From Paludibacterium purpuratum (GTDB taxonomy: Bacteria; Pseudomonadota; Gammaproteobacteria; Burkholderiales; Chromobacteriaceae), in NCBI RefSeq assembly GCF_004363805.1, contig NZ_SNZP01000003.1, positions 124,001 through 188,000 on the forward strand: a stretch of DNA of 64,000 bases, written 5' to 3'. Below are positions 8,204 to 16,116 of the stretch, piece by piece (positions within the stretch are counted from its first letter, which is position 1; each line of letters begins with the position of its first letter). A program made the position numbers and the translations under genes. The notes under the pieces are model-generated. The model was not told the DNA's origin. It saw only the letters and a program-made list of their open reading frames with translations, and did no database searches.

Positions 8204-8847
8204 GCCGTCGGCGCGGTCTTCTTCCTTTTCGGTTTGACCGCCGGCTCGCCCTTTTGCAGGTGTGCCAGCCGGCGGCGGATATCGTCCGTATCCATCCAGA
8301 TATCCTCGCCGCGCAAAATACGGTCGACTTCCTCGTCGCTCAGGAACGGCCGGCACACATGACGCATCACCTTGCCGAACCACTTGCTGACGGCGCCTAC
8401 CTGCGCCTTCTGCTCGTTGCCCTTGCCGATCAGCGCCGACGAGTAGTTGTGGAACATCAATTGGCAGGTGTCGTGCACGATCAGTTCGTCGCCGGCCAGA
8501 AAAATCATCGCGCCCATCGAGTAGGCGCGCGCCTCCAGCACGGTTAGCACGCGCGCATCGCTGGCGGCGATATTGTTGATGATCTGCAATCCGGTATCGA
8601 AATTACCGCCCGGCGTGTTCAGGTGCAGCAGGATCAGGTCGGTGTTGCTGGCGCTGCGCAGCGTATAGAGCAGGTCGGTGTAGTGAATCGGATCGCCGAT
8701 CTCGCCGGATAAGTAGAACGAAATCTGCCGCGCCGTCGCTTGGCTTTCGTAGCGTTTGAACAGCGGCAGGCTTTCGATCTCCGGTTCGTCGTCGCGTGCG
8801 TCGGCCCGCACCGTCGCGGTATTCGGGGACTTCCCTATGGCAGTCAT
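8200..8847 (-). CDS. ClpP-like serine peptidase domain protein
   Basis: A 215-aa stand-alone ClpP/crotonase-fold protein. [10 protein letters not shown] forms the oxyanion-side loop, the nucleophile elbow is AYSMGAM and the catalytic His lies in LMFHNYSS, 23 residues later (25 in ClpP). The start at 8847 has an excellent AGGAGG 7 nt upstream; homology begins about residue 25. A charged Lys-rich tail ([12 protein letters not shown]) follows an extra helical segment. It is not the housekeeping ClpP, which is shorter at the C-terminus and usually sits beside clpX. The function is probably ATP-independent or specialised proteolysis. No partner ATPase is encoded nearby. Confidence 0.82.
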   Translation of the reverse strand: MTAIGKSPNTATVRADARDDEPEIESLPLFKRYESQATARQISFYLSGEIGDPIHYTDLLYTLRSASNTDLILLHLNTPGGNFDTGLQIINNIAASDARVLTVLEARAYSMGAMIFLAGDELIVHDTCQLMFHNYSSALIGKGNEQKAQVGAVSKWFGKVMRHVCRPFLSDEEVDRILRGEDIWMDTDDIRRRLAHLQKGEPAVKPKRKKTAPTA

Positions 8848-8894
8848 GTTGTTTTTCCTCCTGACTTCAGCATAGGCTGCCCGCGCGCAAGGGA

Positions 8895-10274
8895 CTAGCC
8901 GATGGCCCGCACCTGAACCCCATCGGCACCATCCTCGACAGTGAAACCGCGTGTGGCGAGTTCGTTGCGCAAAGCGTCGGCCTCGGCCCACTGCTTGGCC
9001 TGCCGCGCCGCCTGGCGCGCGTCGACCAGCGCCTGAATGTCGGCCGGAATGGCTTGTCGGCAGGGGCGCCAATGTTCGAGCCCCAGTCCGAGTACGCGAT
9101 CACAGTGGCGCAGCGTGGCTTTCTTGTCGGCATCGGCCAGGGGTTGCTTGACGAGGCCCCAAACCAGCGCCAAGGCGCGCGCGGTATTCAAGTCCTGATT
9201 GATTTCGCGCGTGAAGGCGTCGACGAAATCTTGATCGATTCGTCCACCGTCCGGCCAGGACGCATAGGCGGTGCGCAAGCGGGAGAGCGCCTGCGCCGCA
9301 CCATCGAGCGCAGCCCAGCCGAAGGTCATTTGCTTGCGGTAGTGGGCGGCCAGACACAGATAACGATAGGCGAGCGGATCGTAGCCACGATCGATCAGGG
9401 TCCGCAGGCGTAGAAAGTCGCCGCTCGATTTCGACATCTTGGCATCGTCCAGCTGCAGGAAATAGCCGTGCATCCAGAAATTGGCCGCGCGCGTGCCGTG
9501 GCATGCCTAGCTTTGCGCAATCTCGTTACTGTGATGCACGGCGATGTGATCCTCGCCGCCGCAGTGGATGTCGAACCACGGCGACAGATATTTGGCCGAC
9601 ATGGCCGAGCACTCGATATGCCAGCCGGGGAAGCCGCGTCCCCAGGGGCTGTCCCATTCCATTTGCCGTTTCGCATCGCGCGGGCTGAATTTCCACAACG
9701 CAAAGTCGGTGGCATGGCGCTTCTGGCCTTGTTCGACGCGGATGCCGGCTTGTAGGCCGTCGCGGTCGAGCCGCGCCAGGTAGCCGTAGTCGTCCTGACG
9801 GCTGGTGTCGAAGTAGATGCCGTCGTCGGTGCGATAGGTGAAGTCCTTTGCCGCCAAGGCGGCGATGAAATCGATCTGCTCGGGAATGTGATCGGTGGCG
9901 CGGCACCACAGTGTCGGGGCCAGCATGCCCAAGGCATCCATATCGTCTTGGAAGGCACGGGTAAACCGTTCCGCCAGCGTCCAGGCCGAAGCGCCGCCTG
10001 CGCGCCGGCTGCCTTTTTCCATTTTGTCCTCGCCGTCGTCGCCATCGGATACCAAGTGGCCGACGTCGGTGATGTTGACGACATGCCGCACGGTATGTCC
10101 GTTGAATTCCAACACTCGCCGCAGTACGTCCTCGAACAGGTAGCTACGCAGATTGCCGATATGGGCGTAGTCGTAGACGGTGGGACCGCAGCAATACAGG
10201 CCGACATGCTCCGCGCGCAAGGGTTCGAAGAGGCGCAAGTCGCGTTGCCAGGTGTCGTACAGATAGAGCTGCAT
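8895..10274 (-). pseudogene. cysS: Cysteinyl-tRNA synthetase interrupted by an in-frame amber codon
   Basis: A 460-codon class I aminoacyl-tRNA synthetase frame charging tRNA-Cys. Codon 256 (9507-9509) is TAG; the frame is otherwise continuous, so this is a nonsense codon and not a frameshift. N-terminal part: [15 protein letters not shown] (Zn Cys and HIGH-type motif), WHIECSAM (Zn Cys) and HHSNEIAQS (Zn His/Glu). After the TAG come ACHGTRAANFWMHGYF, KMSKSSGD (KMSKS loop) and a full C-terminal domain. Most CysRS proteins have Glu at this position (AQSEA), so a single G-to-T change (GAG to TAG) explains it. Start at 10274 has GGAG 6 nt upstream. TAG ends other genes here, so the code is standard. 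It could be a sequencing error, suppressed amber, or a decayed second copy. Confidence 0.9.
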
Positions 10275-10284
10275 GGCTTTCTCC

Positions 10285-10383
10285 AAAAGAAAAAGCCGCC
10301 GGTTGAAGCAACGCGGCGGCCGTGGGCGAGCTGAACGTGTGCGCTAGGCGCGCGACGACCCCGGCCGTGCGGGACAACACGGC
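10285..10383 (-). promoter_or_regulatory. Transcription attenuator in front of cysS (alternative hairpins plus terminator)
   Basis: Reading leftwards: hairpin 1:2 pairs GCCGTG (10383-10378) with CACGGC (10369-10364) and encloses the two Cys codons of the leader ORF. Alternative 2:3 pairs CGGCCGGGG (10367-10359) with CCCACGGCCG (10326-10317, one bulged A). The terminator 3:4 is GCCGCCG (10320-10314), a bulged C, then GTTG-CTT-CAAC and CGGCGGC (10301-10295), followed by TTTTTCTTTT (10294-10285). The T-run abuts GGAG, the cysS ribosome site. Pairing 2:3 overlaps the left terminator arm, so a ribosome stalled on the Cys codons would favour antitermination. The terminator would also end cyd operon transcripts. 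Confidence 0.8.
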
Positions 10384-10421
10384 AGCAGGCGGGCGATCAG
10401 GTTCGGCTGGTTCGATTTCAT
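10344..10421 (-). CDS. Cys-codon leader peptide of cysS
   Basis: A 25-codon ORF running from ATG at 10421 to TAG at 10346-10344. Codons 15 and 16 are TGT TGT (LLPCCPAR), the only Cys codons, placed just inside the loop side of hairpin 1:2. Cys is among the rarest residues, so a Cys-Cys pair in a 25-aa ORF directly before a cysteinyl-tRNA synthetase is hard to explain by chance. There is no Shine-Dalgarno, and the promoter predicts a transcript starting at or next to the ATG, so translation would be leaderless. Its likely role is to sense Cys-tRNA shortage through ribosome stalling. Confidence 0.72.
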   Translation of the reverse strand: MKSNQPNLIARLLPCCPARPGSSRA

Positions 10422-10428
10422 ATTATCG

Positions 10429-10457
10429 ATACTATCGGCGGCGTGGCGGCGGGTCAA
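10429..10457 (-). promoter_or_regulatory. Sigma70-type promoter of the cysS leader
   Basis: TTGACC (10457-10452), a 17-nt spacer, then TAGTAT (10434-10429). The leader ATG begins 7 nt after the -10 element, which places the expected transcription start at about 10421-10423. It begins 4 nt after the cydX stop codon. Confidence 0.6.
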
Positions 10458-10460
10458 CCG

Positions 10461-10574
10461 TCAGGCCACCTCGTCCTCGACATCGTCGTGGTGCAGATTC
10501 TCTTCAATGATCGCGTTGATCACCGCCAACGAAACGGCAAGCGGCAGGCCGAGCATCCAGGCGAAATACCACAT
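10461..10574 (-). CDS. cydX: Cytochrome bd small subunit CydX
   Basis: A 37-aa single-helix membrane peptide that stabilises the haems of cytochrome bd oxidase. It begins MWYFAWMLGLPLAV, the hallmark of CydX/CbdX, with one hydrophobic helix and an acidic tail (EENLHHDDVEDEVA). The ribosome site AAGGAG lies 6 nt before the ATG. It is the last gene of cydP-cydA-cydB-cydX, 12 nt after cydB. Confidence 0.93.
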   Translation of the reverse strand: MWYFAWMLGLPLAVSLAVINAIIEENLHHDDVEDEVA

Positions 10575-10586
10575 GAAGGGCTCCTT

Positions 10587-11723
10587 TCAGTAAGCGGTTT
10601 TCGAGTTCTTGCGCACGGACTCGACCGTGACCGGGCCACGCATGACGCGGTAGCACCAACTGGTGTAGAGCACGATCAACGGTGTGAAGATCACGGCCAC
10701 CCAGAACATGACCGACAGCGTCAGGTGGCTGGATGTGGCATCCCAAACGGTCAGGCTGGCATTGGGGTTGAGGCTCGACGGCAGCAGGAAGGGGAACATG
10801 CTGATGCCCGCCGTGCCGATGATGCCGGCTTGGGTGAAGCTGGAGGCGATGAAGGCCAAGCCGCCGCGGCCGGCCCGCGCCAGTCGGCTGCCGGCCAGCG
10901 CCGCAAGTACGCCGATAGTCGGCACCAGCCATAGCCATGGCCATTGATGGTAATTGGCCATCCAGGCACCGGGCTGGATCGCCACCACCTTGGCCAGCGG
11001 ATTGGACTCGGCCGACGGCAGTGCGCCTGCCAGAATCCGGTAGCCGGGCAATTGGCTGGCCCATACCCCGGCGGCGACGAACAACAAGGCGGCGGCAAGC
11101 CCGGTCAACTCGGCGGCGCGCCGAGCGCGTTGGCGCGGGGCGCCTTCCGTCTTGATGATCAGGAAGGTGGCGCCTTGGAAGGTGATCATTGCGCTGGCGA
11201 CCAGGCCGCACAATAAGGCGAACGGATTAAGCAGCGCCCAGAACGAGCCGGTGTAGCTGGCACGCAAGGTATCGTCGAAAGTGAACGGTACGCCTAGCAG
11301 CAGGTTGCCGAACGCCACGCCGAAGATGAGCGGCGGCACAAAGCCACTGAGGAACAGTGCGCCGTCCCAGGCCCGACGCCAGCCGGCGTAGGGGAGTTTG
11401 CTGCGATAGTCGAAGCCGACCGGGCGCAGGAACAGCGTCCATAGCACCGCCAGCATTGCCCAATAGAAGCCCGAGAAGGCGGTGGCGTAGATGAATGGCC
11501 AGGCGGCGAACATGGCGCCGCCGCCGGTGATGAACCACACTTGGTTGCCGTCCCAGTGCGGGCCGACCGTGTTGAGCAGTACGCGGCGCTCATCGTCGTC
11601 GCGGCCGACCCAGGGCAGTAGCGTGCCGACGCCCAGGTCGTGGCCGTCCATGATGGCGAAACCGATCAACAGCAAGCCGATCAACAGCCACCAGATGATG
11701 CGTAAGGTTGGGTAGTCCAGCAT
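10587..11723 (-). CDS. cydB: Cytochrome bd ubiquinol oxidase subunit II
   Basis: A 378-aa membrane subunit (E. coli CydB is 379 aa) that pairs with CydA to reduce oxygen with ubiquinol in the inner membrane. Seen features: N-terminal GFAIMDGHDLGVGTLLP (conserved acidic proton-channel residues), ERRVLLNTVGPHWDGNQVWFITGGGAMFAAWP, FRALxPxGFDYRSK-type segment LRPVGFDYRSKL, and SMFPFLLPSSLNPNASLTVWDA. About eight to nine helices. The start overlaps the cydA stop by one base (TGATG), so the two are translationally coupled. Confidence 0.97.
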   Translation of the reverse strand: MLDYPTLRIIWWLLIGLLLIGFAIMDGHDLGVGTLLPWVGRDDDERRVLLNTVGPHWDGNQVWFITGGGAMFAAWPFIYATAFSGFYWAMLAVLWTLFLRPVGFDYRSKLPYAGWRRAWDGALFLSGFVPPLIFGVAFGNLLLGVPFTFDDTLRASYTGSFWALLNPFALLCGLVASAMITFQGATFLIIKTEGAPRQRARRAAELTGLAAALLFVAAGVWASQLPGYRILAGALPSAESNPLAKVVAIQPGAWMANYHQWPWLWLVPTIGVLAALAGSRLARAGRGGLAFIASSFTQAGIIGTAGISMFPFLLPSSLNPNASLTVWDATSSHLTLSVMFWVAVIFTPLIVLYTSWCYRVMRGPVTVESVRKNSKTAY

Positions 11724-13300
11724 CAGCGTGCTCCCTCGGTGATGGTGCTGCGCGTCTGCGACTCATGATGGTAGCGGCCGGTGCCAAGGCTGGAGGGGCC
11801 GAGGCGGGCGTACTTGATCATCAGGAACAGCTCGACCACCAGCAAAACGGTATAGAACAGGACGAAACCCGCCAGCGAGCCGGCCACCGCGCCCACGCTG
11901 AGTTGCGAGGTCGAAAGATGGGTCGGCAGCAGGCCGTAGATGGTCCAGGGCTGGCGACCGTACTCGGCCACGAACCAGCCGAGTTCGCAGGCGAGCCACG
12001 GCATTGGAATCCAGCACAGCGCCCAGCGCAACAGCCACTTCTGCTGGGCGAAAGTGTTCTTTAGCGAGCAGAACAGCGCAGCGCTGAACAGTAGCAGGAA
12101 ACTCATACCCAGCCCGACCATGGCGCGGAAACCCCAGAACAGCGGCGCCACGCGCGGGATCGTACTCCAGGCCGCCTGATCGATGATGGCCGGGGTGGCC
12201 TCGCGCACGTCGGCGACATATTTCTTCAGCAGCAGCCCGAAGCCAAGATTGGCCTCATGCTGCTCGAAGGCGGCGCGCAAAGCCGGGTCGTCCGGTGCTT
12301 TGCGCAGCGCTTCGAGCGCGATCACAGCCTCTTGGCCATCGACGATGCGCGCGCGGTTCTTGGCCACGATCTGGTTGATGCCGGGGATTTCTTTGGTGGT
12401 GGAGCGCGTGCCGATCAATCCCATCAGGTAGGGAATCTGCAGTTGGTAGTGGTTGGTGCGCGCCGTTTGGTCGGGCAGGGCGAACACGGTCAGGCCGGCC
12501 GGCGCCGGTTCTGTGTCCCAAATGGCTTCGATGGCGGCCATCTTGGTTTGCTGCGATTCGCTGACGGTGTAGCCGGATTCGTCGCCCAGCACGATCACCG
12601 ACAAGGCGGCGGCGAAGCCGAAGGCGGCGGCGATGCGGAAGCTGCGGCGCGCAAAGGCGATGTCGCGCCCCCGCAGCAGATACCAACTTGAGATGCCCAG
12701 TACGAAACAGGCCGCGGTGACGTAGCCGGCGCTCACGGTATGGACGAACTTGGCCTGAGCGGTCGGGTTGAACACGATTTCCCAGAAGCTGGACAACTCC
12801 ATGCGCATGGTGCGGTAGTTGAAGTGCGCGCCGACCGGATCCTGCATCCAGCCGTTGGCGATCAGAATCCACAGCGCCGACAGGTTGGAGCCGATGGCCA
12901 TCAGCATGGTGACCATCAGGTGCTTGATGCGCGACAGTCGTTCCCAGCCGAAGAAGAACAGGCCGATGAAGGTCGACTCCAGGAAGAAGGCCATCATGCC
13001 TTCGATGGCCAGCGGTGCGCCGAAGATGTCGCCGACGTAGTGCGAGTAGTAGGCCCAGTTGGTACCGAACTGGAACTCCATGGTGATGCCGGTGGTGACG
13101 CCGAGCGCGAAGTTGATGCCGAAAAGCTTGCCCCAGAACCGGGTCATGTCATGGTAGATCTGCTGCTTGGTGATCACATAGACCGACTCCATGATCACCA
13201 GCATGATGCTCAGACCGAGGGTCAGGGGGACGAAAAGAAAGTGATACAGCGCCGTGACGGCGAACTGTAGGCGGGAAAGGTCGACCAGTGTTTCTGTCAT
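11723..13300 (-). CDS. cydA: Cytochrome bd ubiquinol oxidase subunit I
   Basis: A 525-aa haem-bearing subunit. Haem ligands are in place: His in TALYHFLFVPLTLG (about residue 19), His in KFVHTVSAGY (about 186) and Met in FRAMVGLGMSF (about 393). The quinol-binding loop contains the K/E-rich insert of the long Q-loop class (E. coli type), with ESQQTKMAAIEA and the C-terminal GRQPWTIYGLLPT motif also present. High-affinity oxidase for low-oxygen respiration. Start overlaps the upstream cydP stop by 4 nt (ATGA). Confidence 0.97.
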   Translation of the reverse strand: MTETLVDLSRLQFAVTALYHFLFVPLTLGLSIMLVIMESVYVITKQQIYHDMTRFWGKLFGINFALGVTTGITMEFQFGTNWAYYSHYVGDIFGAPLAIEGMMAFFLESTFIGLFFFGWERLSRIKHLMVTMLMAIGSNLSALWILIANGWMQDPVGAHFNYRTMRMELSSFWEIVFNPTAQAKFVHTVSAGYVTAACFVLGISSWYLLRGRDIAFARRSFRIAAAFGFAAALSVIVLGDESGYTVSESQQTKMAAIEAIWDTEPAPAGLTVFALPDQTARTNHYQLQIPYLMGLIGTRSTTKEIPGINQIVAKNRARIVDGQEAVIALEALRKAPDDPALRAAFEQHEANLGFGLLLKKYVADVREATPAIIDQAAWSTIPRVAPLFWGFRAMVGLGMSFLLLFSAALFCSLKNTFAQQKWLLRWALCWIPMPWLACELGWFVAEYGRQPWTIYGLLPTHLSTSQLSVGAVAGSLAGFVLFYTVLLVVELFLMIKYARLGPSSLGTGRYHHESQTRSTITEGAR

Positions 13301-13479
13301 GGATGCTCCTTCGAGCCGCCCGCGACGGACGCGGTCGCACTGGGCGACAGCAGTCGGTCGGCAACGGTTTGACTGGAGACCTCTTGTCGGTCGGAGAACC
13401 AGATCATTTTGATGATGAGAATCAATATGATCTTGATCGCCAGCACGGCAATGATTTCATGTCGGTAACGGCTCATCAT
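13297..13479 (-). CDS. cydP: Cytochrome oxidase putative small subunit CydP
   Basis: A 60-aa protein with one N-terminal transmembrane helix (IIAVLAIKIILILIIKMIWF) and a short soluble tail. Position directly before cydA, with ATGA overlap, and the charged start MSRYRHE followed by a single helix fit the CydP small-subunit family found in beta- and gammaproteobacterial cyd operons. Start at 13479 or at the adjacent ATG 13476; the ribosome site is weak. The upstream 97-nt gap should hold the operon promoter; no clear FNR box was seen. Confidence 0.75.
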   Translation of the reverse strand: MMSRYRHEIIAVLAIKIILILIIKMIWFSDRQEVSSQTVADRLLSPSATASVAGGSKEHP

Positions 13480-13576
13480 GGCTTTTGTTGTTTAGTTTGG
13501 ATTGTGCAGCACAGTTTGCATGATAGGGGGTGGGGGTATCGATGGGGATGCGACAAATCGTCGCAGTGCCACTCGT

Positions 13577-14473
13577 TCAACCACGGTTTTGCGTCCACAA
13601 ACGATAAATGCCCGGCGTGACGCCGAGCGCTTCGCGGAAGTGACGCGTCAGATGACTGGCGTGACTGAAACCCGACCGATGAGCCACGACCGTCAGCGGT
13701 AGATCGCCCCGGGACAGCAGATCGCGTGCGCGAGCCAGACGGCGGCGCATGATCCAGCGGTGCGGCGCTTCGCCGACCGACTCGCGGAACATGCGGGCGA
13801 AATGGTATTCGGATAGCGAGAGCGCCTGGGCCAGCTCGCCCACGGTCAATTCGCCGTCGAGCCGATGGTCGATCAGCTCGAGCGCGCGCCGGCGTAAGGT
13901 GGGCGCCAGACCGCCGCGCACGGGCAGGCCGCGCTGCCGGTCGCTGTGGTTGAGCAGCAGATAGGCCAGCATCTCGTGGCCGATGGCGTTGGCGTTGAGC
14001 CGGCTCTCGCTGTCCTGCCAGTGTTGGGCGGCCAATTGCCGGCCCAAGCCGGCCAGCCGGTCGTCTTCCCAGTAGATGTTCTGACGTAAAGCCAAGAGAC
14101 GCGGCTCGCGATCGAGCATGCGCACGGCCAACTCGCCAAACTGTTCCTGGGTGAAATAGAAATGCACGAAGCGGATGCGGCCATTAATGCGCCAGTACGA
14201 CTCGTGCTCGGCCGGCAGCAGGCAGAGCTTGCCCGGGCCGCCGCGCCGTGACGGCTGGCCGTTTAGATACACGTCGTAGCCGTCCTCCAGGTAGAGCGAC
14301 AGCGTGTGATGGGTCGGCCGGTCATAGATCGTGTCCTCCAACTGCTCGCGCCGCCATAATGCCGCGCGCAGGCCGTCGCCCAGCAAGGCCTCGCGTTCCA
14401 GATCGGCGCGGGACTGGCTGAGGACTTCGTAGACCGGGCTGGCCGGTTGTGGGCGGTGGATCGGCGTTTCCAT
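13577..14473 (-). CDS. AraC-family transcriptional regulator
   Basis: A 298-aa regulator: N-terminal cupin-like sensor domain (residues about 35-170, with LSLYLEDGYDVYLNG and GKLCLLPAEHESYW) and C-terminal double helix-turn-helix (about 195-295; LTVGELAQALSLSEYHFARMF and LTVVAHRSGFSHASHLTRHF). The start METPIHR at 14473 is preferred over longer in-frame extensions because homology starts just after it. It is divergent from an EamA exporter, a common AraC/LysR-transporter arrangement, so it probably controls that gene. Confidence 0.88.
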   Translation of the reverse strand: METPIHRPQPASPVYEVLSQSRADLEREALLGDGLRAALWRREQLEDTIYDRPTHHTLSLYLEDGYDVYLNGQPSRRGGPGKLCLLPAEHESYWRINGRIRFVHFYFTQEQFGELAVRMLDREPRLLALRQNIYWEDDRLAGLGRQLAAQHWQDSESRLNANAIGHEMLAYLLLNHSDRQRGLPVRGGLAPTLRRRALELIDHRLDGELTVGELAQALSLSEYHFARMFRESVGEAPHRWIMRRRLARARDLLSRGDLPLTVVAHRSGFSHASHLTRHFREALGVTPGIYRLWTQNRG

Positions 14474-14603
14474 ACTGATCAGTTTAGCGCGGGCATAGGC
14501 GTTGGCGCGAAATCGACTGCAGAAATCCGCAGGAATGTGCAATGCCGGCTTGCCGTCGCGGCGCATGCTGAAGCGAATAAAAGGATGCCGGAAGGAGCCG
14601 ACC

Positions 14604-15533
14604 ATGAATGCCGTGTTGTATCTACTGACCGTATTAATCTGGGGAACCACCTGGATCGCCATCAAATGGGAACTGGGCGTGACGCCGATCCCGTTGTCGA
14701 TCGCACTGCGCTTTGCCATCGCCGCTTTGGTGTTGTTCGCCATCCTGGCTTGGAAACGCCGCTTGGCGCCGCCGCGCGGCGAAGCGGCGCGCCTGGTGCT
14801 GGCGCAGGGGCTCTGTCTGTTCTGCTGTAACTTCCTGTGTTTCTACAATGCCACGCGCTGGGTGCCCAGCGGCCTGGTCGCCGTGGTGTTCTCCATGGCG
14901 ACGCTGCTCAACGCCTTCAATGCCCGGCTGTTCTTTAAACAGCGGATCGCACCGCAAGTACTGGTTGGCGGTGCCTTCGGCCTGGCCGGTGTGATGGCGC
15001 TCTCTTGGCAACAGTTGGCCGGCGAATCGTTTTCATGGTCGAGCCTGCTCGGCCTGGGCCTGGCGTTTGCCGGGACACTGTGCTTCTCTTTCGGCAACCT
15101 GTTGTCGAGCCGCTTGCAGAAGCAGGGCTATACGCCGCTGCAGACCAATGCCTGGGCGATGTTGACCGGCACGACGGTGCTGGTGGTCGGCAGCCTGATT
15201 GCCGGTGTGCCGCTGCGGGTCGACGGCGATCCGCGCTTCTGGGGCGCCATGCTGTACTTGGCGGTGCCGGGCTCGGTCATCGGTTTTACCGCCTATCTGA
15301 TGCTGGTCGGTCGCATGGGCGCTGCGCGTGCGGCCTATTGCACGGTCTTGTTTCCCCTGGTGGCGTTGAACGTCTCGGCGATTTTCGAGGGCTATCGCTG
15401 GGCGCCGTCGGCCCTGGTCGGTATCGTGCTGGTGTTGGTCGGCAATGTGCTGGTGTTCAGAAAGCCGACCGCCAGGCTAGCCGGTGCCACTGACGCTCGT
15501 CGGCCACAACGGCCAGCCGCGCATCGGGGTTGA
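14604..15533 (+). CDS. EamA-family (DMT) metabolite exporter
   Basis: A 309-aa inner-membrane transporter with ten hydrophobic helices in two EamA repeats (about 5-140 and 150-290). Typical motifs: VLIWGTTWIAIKWELG in helix 1 and the repeat end LxGRMGAARAAY-type segment VGRMGAARAAYCTVLFPLVA. Start at 14604 has AAGGAG 7 nt upstream. The last 26 codons (77 bp) overlap the 3' end of the convergent HAD gene and look non-conserved. Substrate unknown; exporters of this family move amino acids, purines or drugs. Confidence 0.88.
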   Translation: MNAVLYLLTVLIWGTTWIAIKWELGVTPIPLSIALRFAIAALVLFAILAWKRRLAPPRGEAARLVLAQGLCLFCCNFLCFYNATRWVPSGLVAVVFSMATLLNAFNARLFFKQRIAPQVLVGGAFGLAGVMALSWQQLAGESFSWSSLLGLGLAFAGTLCFSFGNLLSSRLQKQGYTPLQTNAWAMLTGTTVLVVGSLIAGVPLRVDGDPRFWGAMLYLAVPGSVIGFTAYLMLVGRMGAARAAYCTVLFPLVALNVSAIFEGYRWAPSALVGIVLVLVGNVLVFRKPTARLAGATDARRPQRPAAHRG

Positions 15534-16116
15534 CGACGTGCGCCCGATCGACCGCCGCCAACAGCGGCACGTCGTTGATCGAATCGCTGTAGCCGTGGCT
15601 GCCGTCGAGCGTTTCGCCGTGTGCGGCCAACCATTCGTTCAGCCGGATGACCTTGCCCTGCTGGTAGGTCAGCGTGTCGACGGTCTGGCCGGTGTAGCGG
15701 CCGTCGGCGCTGGCCAGCCTAATGGCCAGGACATCGGCGACGCCGAGCGCGGCGGCGATCGGCCGCACCAGGTGTTCGCCGGTGGCCGAGATGATGACGA
15801 TGCGCCAGCCCGCGTCGCGGTAGTGTGCCAAGGCGGCATGGGCCTGGGGAAACACGCGCGGCAGAATGCGTTCGCGCAAAAAGACTTCGGCCCAGTGCGC
15901 CACCTGCTCGGTGGCGCACTGTTGCAGCGGCTGCAGAGTGAAACGCATGTATTCATCCATGGCCAGCCGACCGGCGCGGTAATCGTCCATCATGGCGGCC
16001 TCGCGCGCAGGCATGTCGGCATCCGCCTGGCCAATCTCCACCAGGAAGCGCAAAAACAGCGACGAGCTGTCGCCGTCGATCAGGGTGTCGTCTAGGTCGA
16101 AAATAGCGAGCGGCAT
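15457..16116 (-). CDS. HAD-IB family phosphatase (phosphoserine-phosphatase-like)
   Basis: A 219-aa haloacid-dehalogenase-fold hydrolase. Motif I FDLDDTLIDGDSS (nucleophile Asp), motif II IISATGEHL, motif III Lys in QGKVIRL, motif IV GYSDSINDVPLL. The helical cap (residues about 15-95) matches HAD subfamily IB. It is coupled to the upstream phosphodiesterase gene (TGATG overlap), implying a joint pathway: the phosphodiesterase may release a phosphomonoester that this enzyme dephosphorylates. The substrate is not determinable from sequence. Confidence 0.88.
   Translation of the reverse strand: MPLAIFDLDDTLIDGDSSSLFLRFLVEIGQADADMPAREAAMMDDYRAGRLAMDEYMRFTLQPLQQCATEQVAHWAEVFLRERILPRVFPQAHAALAHYRDAGWRIVIISATGEHLVRPIAAALGVADVLAIRLASADGRYTGQTVDTLTYQQGKVIRLNEWLAAHGETLDGSHGYSDSINDVPLLAAVDRAHVVNPDARLAVVADERQWHRLAWRSAF

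Noticed and set aside
9471-9509. cysS as two separate genes, or as a frameshift
   Set aside because: Both halves are in the same frame and the sequence across the TAG matches the CysRS family without gap, so a nonsense codon is the only interruption.
10285-10460. T-box riboswitch before cysS
   Set aside because: T-boxes are Gram-positive elements of about 200 nt with a conserved T-box sequence; none is present, and the small ORF with Cys codons fits peptide attenuation.
12740-13270. Plus-strand frame opposite cydA
   Set aside because: Composition-driven shadow of a strongly conserved gene; no start signal.
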